From positions 434,001-498,000 of the forward strand of contig CAVPMW010000007.1 in the NCBI GenBank assembly GCA_963706515.1: a stretch of DNA of 64,000 nucleotides, in the 5' to 3' direction. The DNA is from CAVPMW01 sp963706515. Lineage in GTDB: Bacteria; Chloroflexota; Anaerolineae; Anaerolineales; UBA4823. Of the stretch, positions 1 to 9,410 are shown one piece after another. Under the pieces are notes generated by a model, which was not told the origin of the DNA, ran no database searches, and saw nothing but the letters and a program-made list of their open reading frames with translations. Position numbers and translations under genes: made by a program. The stretch's first letter is position 1, and each line of letters opens with the position of its first letter.

Positions 1-496
1 GGGTGCGGTAGCGCGTCTCGGCCTGCGGGTCGGTCACCCGCTGCCCGCCGCGGATCTGCTGGACGGCATCGTAGACCCGCTCGCGGGTCACGCCCGCGCC
101 TTCCAGCAGGCGGGCGGCAGGCGTGTTGCGCTCGCTCAGGATCGCCAGGAAGATGTGCTCGGTGGAGATATATTCATCCTTCAGGCGGTTGGCTTCTTCG
201 TTCGCCAGGTCGATAATGCGCTTGACCCGCGGGGTGATAAAGATCTGCCCGGCGCCGCCGCCAAAGATGTTGGCCTTGGGGCTGGTGCGCAGGATGTAAT
301 CCAGCCGCTCGGTCAGCGCGTTGGCATCTACCTTTAAGATTTCCAGAATTTGGGGGATCACCCCCTGCGGCTGCTCGATCAGCGCCAGCAGGATGTGCTC
401 GGTATCGATCTGGTTGTGCCCGTAGCGCTGGATGATCTCGGCGGCGCGTTGAGCAGCTTCTTGGGCTCGCTCTGTAAAACGATCAAATCGCATCAT
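1..496 (-). CDS. Clp ATPase (ClpC/ClpB type), N-terminal part only
   Basis: The first about 165 residues of a Clp/Hsp100 unfoldase; the rest lies beyond the left edge of the window. The N-terminus begins MMRFDRFTERAQEAAQ and contains two successive Clp_N repeats, marked by IDTEHILLALIEQ and ISTEHIFLAILSE, which in this family bind substrate or adaptor. The ATPase modules are not in view, so ClpC and ClpB cannot be separated with certainty; the opening sequence is closer to ClpC-type proteins. The start at 496 (a second in-frame ATG lies at 493) is preceded by AAAAGGAA at a normal distance. A TATAAT box on the minus strand at 558-563 would give a leader of about 55 nt. The gene is divergent from the SIMPL lipoprotein gene. 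Confidence 0.85.
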   Translation of the reverse strand, partial: MMRFDRFTERAQEAAQRAAEIIQRYGHNQIDTEHILLALIEQPQGVIPQILEILKVDANALTERLDYILRTSPKANIFGGGAGQIFITPRVKRIIDLANEEANRLKDEYISTEHIFLAILSERNTPAARLLEGAGVTRERVYDAVQQIRGGQRVTDPQAETRYRT

Positions 497-598
497 AGTC
501 GTTATTCCTTTTCTCTGTTGCAGGGACTGTCCGGTATCTGGAACACCCATTCAGGTGATTATAACATCGGCATGATTAAGAAAACCATAACGATGTGT

Positions 599-620
599 AA
601 GAAATGTATATACATTTCTT
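599..620. promoter_or_regulatory. 22-nt perfect palindrome in a divergent promoter region
   Basis: A perfect inverted repeat, AAGAAATGTAT followed directly by its complement, sits between the divergent clp and SIMPL genes. It is AT-rich and unlike the GC-rich REP-type palindromes elsewhere in the window. It lies about 35 nt upstream of the clp -10 box, and its right end touches a TTGCCA (619-624) that could be the -35 of the SIMPL promoter. This is the position and symmetry of a dimeric regulator binding site; the regulator is unknown. Confidence 0.5.
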
Positions 621-705
621 GCCACCCAGCCATCCGGGAACATTTTATTACCCTGCTGCGTTTAGTATCCAATCAAGCGAACCATACAGAACAGGAGAGA
701 TTACC

Positions 706-1443
706 ATGCGTACCAAATTTCTAGCACTTACCGTTATCCTATTGCTCGCCAGCCTGGCGCTCAGCGCCTGCGCGGCCACCCCTGCAGCCTATGCTCAGGG
801 CAGCGATACCCAGCCGCCCTTGCGTACCATCTCGGTAAGCGGCAGCGGGCAAGCCGTGCTCACTCCGGATATCGCCTACATCACCATCGGCGTGCGCACC
901 GAGAACGCCAACGCGTCAGAGGCGGTTGCCGCTAACAGCACCGCAACCGACAAGGTCATCCAGGCGCTCAAGGCACAGGGCATCGACGCCAAGGATATCC
1001 GCACCACGAACTTCAGCATCTATCCCCAGCAGCAGTACGATAACAACGGCAAGCTGGTCAGCACAACTTTCGTGGTCGAGAACCAGGTCTACGTCACCAT
1101 CCGCGATCTGGATAAGATCGGGCAGATCCTGGATGCAGCAGTCAAGGCCGGCGCGAACACGATCTACGGCATCACCTTCGACGTGCAGGATAAGTCTGCC
1201 GCCCTGGCGGAAGCACGCAAGGACGCCGTGGACAATGCTAACGCCGCCGCCGAGGAGCTCGCCGCCGCGGCCGGTGTAAAAATCGTAGAGGTGCAGTCGA
1301 TCACTTCTTCGAGCAGCAGCCCTTCGCCTCTGCCGATGTTCGCCAGGGTAGCGACCGCCGCCGAGGCTGCGCCCAGCGTGCCGATCTCGACCGGGCAGCT
1401 CACCTTCACCGTGGACGTCCAGATGGTTTATACGATCGAGTAA
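706..1443 (+). CDS. SIMPL-domain (DUF541) lipoprotein
   Basis: A 245-residue exported protein. The N-terminus is a lipoprotein signal peptide ending in LSAC (Cys about residue 18), so it is probably anchored in the membrane facing outward. The remainder is a SIMPL/DUF541 domain, recognised by ISVSGSGQAVLTPDIAYITIGV and the alternating helix-strand pattern with ALAEARKDAVDNANAAAEEL. The family includes BP26/OMP28 and is linked in some organisms to stress or calcium responses, but its biochemical role is not settled. The start at 706 is chosen over an upstream ATG at 604 because AGGAGAG at 693-699 is well spaced and the signal peptide begins there. A long palindrome follows 38 nt after the stop. 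Confidence 0.9.
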   Translation: MRTKFLALTVILLLASLALSACAATPAAYAQGSDTQPPLRTISVSGSGQAVLTPDIAYITIGVRTENANASEAVAANSTATDKVIQALKAQGIDAKDIRTTNFSIYPQQQYDNNGKLVSTTFVVENQVYVTIRDLDKIGQILDAAVKAGANTIYGITFDVQDKSAALAEARKDAVDNANAAAEELAAAAGVKIVEVQSITSSSSSPSPLPMFARVATAAEAAPSVPISTGQLTFTVDVQMVYTIE

Positions 1444-1481
1444 TCTTGCTTCACTATCCCCGGTTTTAGTTTGGGGAAATA

Positions 1482-1535
1482 TCCGAAAATGAGGTGCAGG
1501 TGGCGCTAAAGCGCCACCTGCACCTCATTTTCGGA
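1482..1535. repeat. 54-nt palindrome, copy A
   Basis: Two 26-nt arms that are exact complements around a 2-nt loop, starting TCCGAAAATGAGGTGCAGG. The flanks (GGGGAAATA before, CCCCCTTC after) recur at copy B (23487-23540), whose arm differs at several positions with matching changes in both arms. The hairpin lies 3' of the SIMPL gene and lacks an adjoining T-run, so it is more like a REP element than a simple terminator. Confidence 0.85.
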
Positions 1536-1720
1536 AATTCCCCCTTCCCTTGGGAAGGGGCGACGATGTACTGCATCGTCGGGGATGGGGATTATTAACA
1601 AACAGGATTCCTACGATTTATATCGGTCTTCCAAGCTCGTATTGAGAAATACCCCTGCCTTGCTCGAAGTTGCCTGCGGCAACTTCGCCCGCCCTCCCCG
1701 ATGGGTCGGGCGGAAACAAT

Positions 1721-1774
1721 CAGCAAAAAAGGACATCAGGCGGCGAAATCGCCGCCTGATGTCCTTTTTTGCTG
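1721..1774. repeat. 54-nt palindrome, copy D (terminator-like)
   Basis: 26-nt exact arms with a 2-nt loop, beginning CAGCAAAAAAGGACATCAGG. The symmetry brings an A-run and a T-run to the two sides, so the RNA hairpin would look like a bidirectional terminator. Its length equals those of copies A and B although the arm sequence differs. The 1536-1720 stretch between A and D contains smaller inverted repeats (for instance GAAGTTGCC/GGCAACTTC and CGACGATG/CATCGTCG) and no credible gene. Confidence 0.8.
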
Positions 1775-1915
1775 TATTTCATCACTCCGAAGGTGTTAGC
1801 GGTGGGAGAGGGAAGGGGTATTGGTTATTTCGCCCAGACAAGTGCTGAATTTGAGATTTCAGGACATATCATTTTTGCGACTCCCCCAATATCGCTTAAT
1901 GGTATAACTATTTTA

Positions 1916-2816
1916 GTGAAAGAGCGCTACGTTTTCCACCCGCCGCGCCGGGCAGGACTGCTGCTGGACACGGCGATCATCATCGGGCTGGTGTTCGCCG
2001 CCATCTTCGGCCTGCGCGGCGTCGCCGATGCGGAGATCGGCCTCACCTTCCTGCTCTATCTGCTGCCGGTCCTGATCGCCGCGGTGCTGACCCCGATCTT
2101 CTTTTACTACGTCTTCGCCTTGCAGCGCTCCTACTACACCTTGAGGCGGGATGGGATCAGCCTGCACTGGGGGCTGCGCCTGGAGGATATCCCCATCGAC
2201 CGGGTGGAATGGGTGCGCCTGGCCAGCGACCTGAGCCGCCCGCTGCCCGCGCCGCCCCTGCGCTTGCCCGGCGCGATGCTGGGCGTGCGCCACGATTCAT
2301 CCCTGGGCGAGGTCGAGTTCCTCGCCTCGCGGGCCAGCGGCATGGTCCTGGTGCATACACCCGCCCGCAGCTTCGCCATCTCCCCCGAGGATCCGAAGGC
2401 ATTCCTGCAGGCTTACAGGCAGCTCAGCGAATACGGCTCGCTGACCCCCATGCCGGCCCGCTCGCAGTTCCCCGGCTTTCTGCTGGCGCGCTTGTGGTCC
2501 GATCCACCGGCGCGCGGCTTGATCCTCGCCAGCCTGCTGCTCAGCCTGGCGCTGCTGGCCTGGGTCAGCCTGGCGATTCCTACCCACGCCTCGGTCGCCC
2601 TGGGAGTTCAGGCCAGCGGCGCGCCGCGCGACCTGGTGCCTGCGGTGCGCCTGCTGCTCCTGCCGGTACTGAACGGGCTGCTGGTGCTGGCTGACCTGCT
2701 GGTCGGGCGTGATCTACTTCCGCAACGAGGCCAACCGCCCGCTGGCTTACCTGGTATGGGGCTTCGCCGTGCTCTCGCCGCTGCTCTTCCTGGTCAGCGT
2801 CGGGTTCATTCTGTAA
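1916..2816 (+). CDS. PH-domain membrane protein, frameshifted near its end
   Basis: A roughly 300-residue membrane protein. Two hydrophobic helices near the N-terminus (about residues 15-65) are followed by a bacterial PH-like segment (YYTLRRDGISLHWGLRLEDI; IDRVEWVRL), then more hydrophobic helices. The architecture resembles bPH/YdbT-like proteins whose function is mostly unknown. The open frame runs to 2842 with an unlikely tail. After about position 2700 the sensible continuation (GVIYFRNEANRPLAYLVWG, last membrane helix, stop 2814-2816) lies in another frame. The switch falls in a GGG run and is explained by one extra base. The start is the GTG at 1916, 7 nt after TATAAC (1903-1908), suggesting a leaderless transcript. 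No ribosome binding site is seen. Confidence 0.7.
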
Positions 2817-2860
2817 TCCAGTTTTCCTTCCAGGGAATATAGGGGTACATCGTAAATCTG

Positions 2861-3661
2861 ATGCTGGATTTGCTGGTCGGCTTCCTGCTCGCTGCACTGA
2901 TCGCCCTGCTGGCCTGGAGAGCGCACGCCCTCAGCCCCAGCGGCGCCCTGGCTGCGGCGCTCACCGGCGGGCTGATCTTCGGGCTGGGCGGGCTGCCCTG
3001 GGCTGCCCTGCTGCTGACCTTCTTCATCTCCTCCAGCCTGCTCTCGCGCCTGTTCGCCGGGCGCAAAGCCGGGGTGAGCGAGAAGTTCTCCAAAGGTCAC
3101 CAGCGCGACTGGGGGCAGGTGCTGGCGAACGGCGGGCTGGGAGCGCTGCTGGTAGTCGGCTACGCCATTTGGCCTCAGTCGCCAGCCTGGTGGGCAGCCT
3201 ACGTCGGCGCCATGGCGGCGGTCAACGCCGACACCTGGGCCACCGAGCTGGGCGTGCTCAGCCGCAGCGCGCCGCGCCTGATCACCAGCGGGAAGCGCGT
3301 CGAGGCGGGCACGTCCGGCGGCGTCACCCTGCTGGGCACCGCATCCGCCCTGGGCGGGGCGGCGCTGGTCGGCCTCGTCGCCGCCTGGCTCGGGCCGGGG
3401 ACTGGCTGGGCGATCTTGTTCGCCGCCCTGCTGGGCGGGCTGGCTGGCTCGCTGTTCGATTCGCTGCTGGGGGCCACCCTGCAGGCGATCTACTACTGCC
3501 CCGCCTGCCAGAAGGAGACCGAGCGCCACCCGCGGCACACCTGCGGCACGGAGACCGTCCAGGTGCGCGGCTGGACCTGGCTGAACAACGATTGGGTCAA
3601 TTTCTTCTGCTCGCTGGCGGGCGCGGGAGTGGGAGTGCTGGCGGCGTGGCGGTGGTTGTAA
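2861..3661 (+). CDS. DUF92 family membrane protein
   Basis: A 266-residue integral membrane protein matching DUF92 (TIGR00297). Characteristic pieces are the N-terminal SPSGALAAALTGGLIFGLGG, MAAVNADTWATELGVLS, and the late glycine-rich GGLAGSLFDSLLGATLQ. A Cys-containing loop (YYCPACQKETERHPRHTCG) is typical of part of the family. Plant homologues (VTE6) are phytyl-phosphate kinases; for bacterial members the substrate is not established, so lipid or prenol phosphorylation is only a possibility. It follows the PH-domain gene by 44 nt and probably shares its transcript. Confidence 0.85.
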   Translation: MLDLLVGFLLAALIALLAWRAHALSPSGALAAALTGGLIFGLGGLPWAALLLTFFISSSLLSRLFAGRKAGVSEKFSKGHQRDWGQVLANGGLGALLVVGYAIWPQSPAWWAAYVGAMAAVNADTWATELGVLSRSAPRLITSGKRVEAGTSGGVTLLGTASALGGAALVGLVAAWLGPGTGWAILFAALLGGLAGSLFDSLLGATLQAIYYCPACQKETERHPRHTCGTETVQVRGWTWLNNDWVNFFCSLAGAGVGVLAAWRWL

Positions 3662-3693
3662 AGTAGATACCGGCCATGAATAAAGTCCTACGT

Positions 3694-3831
3694 GTAGGTT
3701 GGGTTGAGGGCATATTGCCAGGTAATTTATCCTGCTAATACCTGCCCCGAAACCCAACAATACAAATAATAGTTGGGTTTCGCTTTACACTGAAGGAGTA
3801 TGATCTGGATTAACCGCTCAACCCAACCTAC
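3694..3831. mobile_element. MITE-like repeat, copy 1
   Basis: About 138 bp bounded by exact 15-nt inverted termini, GTAGGTTGGGTTGAG at 3694-3708 and its complement at 3817-3831. An internal inverted pair (CGAAACCCAAC / GTTGGGTTTCG around 3750-3781) repeats the same core. It carries no coding capacity. Two diverged relatives with the same order of blocks occur at 62604-62743 and 63497-63637. No target-site duplication was identified, so transposition is inferred from the termini and the dispersed copies. Confidence 0.7.
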
Positions 3832-3862
3832 CGACTGCTTCAGGACCAATCAGGTAAATAAT

Positions 3863-4291
3863 ATGATTGACGTAATAACTGGGGAATTAACATTCGACGA
3901 TACTGTCATTGGTAGCAATTTTTCAAGAGACGACTTTATCCAGTCTGATCTCTATAATTATGTCATTCGGTCAGAATCATTTCTTTCACAGTATAGTTAT
4001 TTACTCAAATCACGGAAAATTGGTGAATATTTTTTCATTATAAATATACGTTTTGATGGAAATGGGAGATTAGATTTAATTAACCTGAGTATGACCGATA
4101 GCGAAGAAATTCCCTCCTGGAAAAGTTGGTCATTAGATAAAGAGAATTATCTGAAAATAAAACATGATGAATGGCTCGGTGAAATTTTGGGTCAACCGCC
4201 ATATAAATACGAATGGGGGGACATTTCATCGTTGTATGAAGCATGTTCAGCAGTAAGTATTATTGTCATAAAATGGTATAGGAAACACTGA
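3863..4291 (+). CDS. AT-rich orphan protein, unknown function
   Basis: A 142-residue soluble protein that I do not recognise with certainty. It has no signal peptide or membrane helix. The C-terminal part (WKSWSLDKENYLKIKHDEWL and YKYEWGDISSLYEACSAVS) has the look of small immunity-like or DUF proteins found next to toxins, but this is weak. Base composition is strikingly AT-rich compared with all neighbours, and the gene sits directly beside MITE copy 1, both signs of recent acquisition. The start at 3863 is taken because the longer reading would run through the repeat; CAGG at 3851 is a modest ribosome binding site. Confidence 0.6.
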   Translation: MIDVITGELTFDDTVIGSNFSRDDFIQSDLYNYVIRSESFLSQYSYLLKSRKIGEYFFIINIRFDGNGRLDLINLSMTDSEEIPSWKSWSLDKENYLKIKHDEWLGEILGQPPYKYEWGDISSLYEACSAVSIIVIKWYRKH

Positions 4292-4385
4292 TCTGCGGAG
4301 ATGGTTCAGGCGGCATATTAGTTTAGAATGGGTAGAAGCCTTTACGCAGGTTGGCGTTCATAAAAGCTGCTCCTTCATTTTCTCT

Positions 4386-4414
4386 TTGACATCCTCCCTC
4401 CCCTATGGTAGACT
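4386..4414 (+). promoter_or_regulatory. Strong sigma70-type promoter for metH
   Basis: A perfect TTGACA (4386-4391), a 17-nt spacer and TAGACT (4409-4414). Transcription would begin near 4421, giving a leader of about 80 nt before the GTG at 4505. It is the best -35/-10 pair in this part of the window. Confidence 0.7.
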
Positions 4415-4449
4415 AATTTACTCCGATTTAATCCTACATTGGCGCCGGG

Positions 4450-4479
4450 AACGCCTCTCCACACCGGGAGGCGTTTTTT
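4450..4479 (+). terminator. Terminator-like hairpin inside the metH leader
   Basis: AACGCCTC (4450-4457) pairs with GAGGCGTT (4468-4475), followed directly by a T-run to 4479. Because it lies downstream of the promoter at 4386 and upstream of the gene, it would act as an attenuator. Overlapping complementary pieces exist: ACCGGG (4463-4468) or CCGGG (4445-4449) can pair with CCCGG(T) at 4484-4489, which would provide alternative structures. No known riboswitch class was recognised. Confidence 0.6.
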
Positions 4480-4559
4480 ATAACCCGGTCTGACAGGAGA
4501 GTGCGTGAAAGAACTCAGAATTACACAACCGCAGCTATCTCGATGCCCTGGCGCAGCGC

Positions 4560-6574
<2,015 letters not shown>

Positions 6575-6587
<13 letters not shown>

Positions 6588-7255
6588 ACGGCGTCCTGCT
6601 GCCGGCGATGAAGGAGGTCGGCGATAAGTTCGGCGCGGGCGAGCTGATCCTGCCCTTCGTCCTGCAGTCGGCTGAGGTAATGAAGAAAGCCGTCGCTTAC
6701 CTGGAAAACTTCCTGGAGCGGGTGGAAGGCACCACCAAGGGCACGGTGGTGCTGGCGACCGTCTACGGCGACGTGCACGACATCGGCAAGAACCTGGTCA
6801 AGACGATCCTGGTCAACAACGGCTTCACCGTGATCGACCTGGGCAAGCAGGTGCCCGCCGAAAAGATCATCACGACTGCGGTCGAGGCAAAGGCAGACGC
6901 CATCGGGCTGAGCGCCCTGCTGGTGAACACCAGCAAGCAGATGCCGCTGATCGTCAACGAGCTGCAGCGCCGCGGGCTGCGCTTCCCGGTGCTGATCGGC
7001 GGCGCGGCCATCAACCGGCGCTTCGGCTGGCGCATCCTGTTCACCGAGAGCGGCGACCTCTACGAGCCGGGCGTGTTCTACTGCAAGGATGCTTTCGAAG
7101 GCCTGGCGGTGATGGAATCTTCTGGTCAACCCGGCCAGCCGGCAAGATTTGCTGGAAAGCGTGCAGCGGGATGCCGGGCGCGAGCTGGGCGAGCTGTGAC
7201 CAGTCCAGAAGCCTGCACCCGCGGAAACCGCACCCTCCCGCCTCCCGCCGGCTGA
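6575..7255 (+). CDS. metH: MetH cobalamin-binding cap and B12 domain (fragment 2)
   Basis: Continuation of metH in a different frame. The cap helices (LLPAMKEVGDKFGAGELILP) are followed by the B12 Rossmann domain with the DVHDIGKN motif, whose His is the lower cobalt ligand, then SALLVNTSKQMP and LIGGAAINRRF. In the family this domain shuttles methyl between methyltetrahydrofolate and homocysteine. The true frame is already readable from about 6545 (AQPPTQHEAAVGILNGVLL). After GLAVM, near 7115, the frame is lost again; the proper continuation LVNPASRQDLLESVQRD is readable in the next frame, consistent with one extra base in a GG pair. That frame then meets an in-frame TGA at 7197-7199. Confidence 0.85.
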
Positions 7256-7289
7256 GCTGATCCCTCGCCCGCCTGCCTGGGGGAGCCGT

Positions 7290-8054
7290 GTGGTGCGCGG
7301 CATGCCGCTGGAGCTGGTGTTCCAGTGCCTGCCGAAGAACGAGCTCTTCCGCCTCTCGTGGGGAGCCAAGAACGCCCACGGCGAGGAGTGGGAGCAGCTG
7401 CAGGCGGAGTTCGAGCGGCGGCTGCGGCGCATGCAGAAAGAGGCGCTGCGCAGCGGCTGGCTGCAGCCGCAGGGCGTCTACGGCTACTGGCCCGCCCAGG
7501 CGGACGGCGACGACCTGCTGCTCTACGATCCGGCCTCGGTCGAGGCGGAGGCGCCCCTCGAGCTGACCCGCTTCCAGTTCCCGCGCCAGCCCTCCGGCGA
7601 TTATCTGTGCCTGGCGGATTATTTTGCCCCGGTCGACTTGGGGCGCATGGACGTGGTCGCCCTGCAGGTGGTGACGGTCGGCGCGGAAGCCAGCGAGCGC
7701 TTCGAGCGCTTGCAGCAGGCCGGCGACTACTCTGAGGCTTATTTCAACCACGGGCTGGCGGTGCAAACCGCCGAAGCCACCGCCGAGTACCTGCACCGGC
7801 ACATCCGCCGCGAGCTGGGGCTGGCGGAGGGGCAGGGCAAGCGCTATTCGTGGGGCTACCCGGCTATCCCCGAGCTGGACGACCACCGCAAGGTGTTCGA
7901 GCTGCTGCCCGCCGAGGCGGAGCTGGGGATGCGCCTCACCAGCGCCTGCCAGCTCGTCCCGGAGCAGTCCACCGCAGCGATCATCATCCACCATCCGCAG
8001 GCGCGTTATTACAGTGTAGGCGAGACCCGGGTAGAGCAGCTCATGCGCGCCTGA
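7290..8054 (+). CDS. metH: MetH reactivation (SAM-binding) domain (fragment 3)
   Basis: The C-terminal activation domain that in MetH binds S-adenosylmethionine and rescues oxidised cobalamin. It shows VVRGMPLELVFQCLPKNE, LSWGAKNAHGEEW and YSWGYPAIPELDDH, with the usual RxxxGxxP-like SAM region near YPAIPELD. The same frame is open upstream to the TGA at 7197-7199 and reads a Pro-rich linker ending PRPPAWGSR, so only that stop codon separates it from the B12 domain. As a stand-alone ORF it would start at GTG 7290 without a ribosome binding site. It is best read as the last part of one broken gene spanning 4505-8054. Confidence 0.85.
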   Translation: MVRGMPLELVFQCLPKNELFRLSWGAKNAHGEEWEQLQAEFERRLRRMQKEALRSGWLQPQGVYGYWPAQADGDDLLLYDPASVEAEAPLELTRFQFPRQPSGDYLCLADYFAPVDLGRMDVVALQVVTVGAEASERFERLQQAGDYSEAYFNHGLAVQTAEATAEYLHRHIRRELGLAEGQGKRYSWGYPAIPELDDHRKVFELLPAEAELGMRLTSACQLVPEQSTAAIIIHHPQARYYSVGETRVEQLMRA

Positions 8055-8134
8055 AAGCTGGCGGGAGGCGCAGATACACTCCGCCAGCGAAGTCGCTCCT
8101 TTGGGGGAGTATGCCAATCCACGCAATCTATTTC

Positions 8135-8244
8135 AGGAGTTACGCAGTTGAAGGAAAAATAGTCCGGAAATAGGGGTGTAGGGCGGGCGGTCCCCGCCCT
8201 ACACCCCTATTTCCGGCAATTCCTCAGCGAACTGCGTAAGTCCT
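8135..8244. mobile_element. Small palindromic MITE-like element
   Basis: About 110 bp with imperfect 15-nt inverted termini (AGGAGTTACGCAGTT at 8135-8149; AACTGCGTAAGTCCT at 8230-8244, one mismatch) enclosing a long hairpin. The hairpin has exact 24-nt arms at 8164-8187 and 8193-8216 around a 5-nt loop. There is no coding sequence. It lies 3' of metH and ends just before a TATAAT (8247-8252) upstream of the HD-domain gene. The nested symmetry is that of a non-autonomous transposable element. Confidence 0.6.
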
Positions 8245-8296
8245 ACTATAATACTGGCTCAGGCAGCGGAATCCGTTGGCTGGGGAGGGTCCTTCA

Positions 8297-8905
8297 TTGG
8301 GAAAAGAGTCAAAAGGCCCATTGTCCGTGGATGCGCTGCAGGGGGAGCTCCCAGGCTGGATCGCGGCGTACTTCGAGATTGCCCATCTCAAGCAGCTCTA
8401 CCGCCAGGGCTGGCTGCGCAGAGGCATCCCGCGCGAGCGCTGCGAAAGCGTGGCGGAGCATACCTTCGGGACGGCGCTGCTCGCCTGGTGGCTGGCGCAG
8501 GCCTATTTCCCTGACCTGGACAGCGTTCGCGTCCTGCGCCTGGCCCTGCTGCACGACCTGGGCGAGGTCTACGCCGGCGACCTGATCCCCGAGGAAGGGG
8601 TGCCTCCTGCGGAGAAACATGCGCGCGAGCTCCAATCTGTCCAGAAAATATTTGCGAAACTCCCCGAGGGTAAGCTATACTTGCAGCTGTGGCTGGAGTT
8701 CGAGGAAGGGTCGACTCCCGAGGCTCGCTTCGTCCACCAGGTGGACCGCCTGGAGATGGCGCTGCAAGCCAGCCTGTACGAAGTTCAGGGCTACAGCAGG
8801 ATGCAGGAATTCTTCGATACGGCTGGCGCAGACCTGCAGGGTACCCCGTTAGATGAGCTGTTCTTGGCGGTTCTAAAATCGAGGAGGAGCGATGACCAGG
8901 GATAA
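8297..8905 (+). CDS. HD-domain hydrolase (YfbR/HDDC2-like)
   Basis: A soluble protein of about 200 residues with the full HD metal-binding signature: AEHTFG (first His), LLHDLGEVYAGD (HD pair) and VHQVDRLEM (distal Asp). The closest family is HD_3, which includes 5'-deoxynucleotidases and human HDDC2, so a nucleotide phosphatase is likely; the substrate cannot be read from sequence. The TTG at 8297 is preferred because GGGGAGGG at 8282-8289 is ideally spaced; the TTG at 8276 is the alternative. The end overlaps the next gene by 14 nt, indicating one operon with the membrane protein and the HAD phosphatase. Confidence 0.8.
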   Translation: MGKESKGPLSVDALQGELPGWIAAYFEIAHLKQLYRQGWLRRGIPRERCESVAEHTFGTALLAWWLAQAYFPDLDSVRVLRLALLHDLGEVYAGDLIPEEGVPPAEKHARELQSVQKIFAKLPEGKLYLQLWLEFEEGSTPEARFVHQVDRLEMALQASLYEVQGYSRMQEFFDTAGADLQGTPLDELFLAVLKSRRSDDQG

Positions 8906-9410
8906 ACGCAATGCACTGATCGGTGGGATTATCTTAATCGGACTGGGGCTGTGTTTTTTGGCAGGGCAGCTTTCCCCCCAGCTGCGCATTCTCAGCAACT
9001 TTACCTTTGCCTGGCCTTTGATCATCGTCGCGGTGGGCGTATTTTTACTGGTGTTGGGCATCCTGCTCGGCGAGCCGGGCATGGCGGTGCCGGCGGTAAT
9101 CGTCAGCGGTATCGGCGGGATCCTTTACTGGCAGAACGCTACCGGTAACTGGAGCTCCTGGGCGTACGCCTGGACGCTGATCCCGGGGTTTGTCGGTCTG
9201 GGGATTATCCTGGCAGGCTTGCTGGGGGGAGAGTTTCGCCAGTCGCTGCAGGGAGGACTGACCCTGATCGTGATCAGCACGCTGCTGCTGTTCGTCTTCG
9301 GCTCGATCTTCGGCGCCTGGAGCTGGCTGGGACCTTATTGGCCGGTGCTGATCATCCTCCTCGGGTTGATCTTGCTGATCCGGGCGATATTCAGGCCCAG
9401 GCACGCATGA
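8892..9410 (+). CDS. Small multi-helix membrane protein
   Basis: A 172-residue protein made of about five to six hydrophobic helices separated by short loops, with NATGNWSSWAYAWTLIPG as the most polar stretch. It resembles the LiaF-type/DUF5668 transmembrane region (repeated pattern of LIGLGLCFLAGQ, VFLLVLGILLGEP, ILLGLILLIRAI). No catalytic motif is visible. The start follows GAGGAG in the end of the HD gene and the stop overlaps the next start (ATGA at 9407-9410), so the three genes are translationally coupled. Confidence 0.75.
   Translation: MTRDKRNALIGGIILIGLGLCFLAGQLSPQLRILSNFTFAWPLIIVAVGVFLLVLGILLGEPGMAVPAVIVSGIGGILYWQNATGNWSSWAYAWTLIPGFVGLGIILAGLLGGEFRQSLQGGLTLIVISTLLLFVFGSIFGAWSWLGPYWPVLIILLGLILLIRAIFRPRHA

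Noticed and set aside
1482..1774. CRISPR array
   Set aside because: The palindromes A and D differ in sequence and are not separated by regular spacers; no cas gene is present in the window.
1585..1848. An 87-codon frame between the SIMPL and PH-domain genes
   Set aside because: It runs through palindrome D and other inverted repeats; the protein is simply translated repeat.
2747..3760. A 337-codon minus-strand frame opposite the DUF92 gene
   Set aside because: Gln/Arg/Gly-rich translation, and DUF92 on the other strand is convincing.
4421..4504. Cobalamin or SAM-I riboswitch before metH
   Set aside because: The leader is far too short and lacks the conserved B12-box or SAM-I core; only a terminator with alternative pairings is visible.
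7197..7199. Selenocysteine at the in-frame TGA of metH
   Set aside because: The TGA is in a variable Pro/Ala-rich linker where no reactive residue is expected, and no SECIS-like hairpin was seen directly after it.
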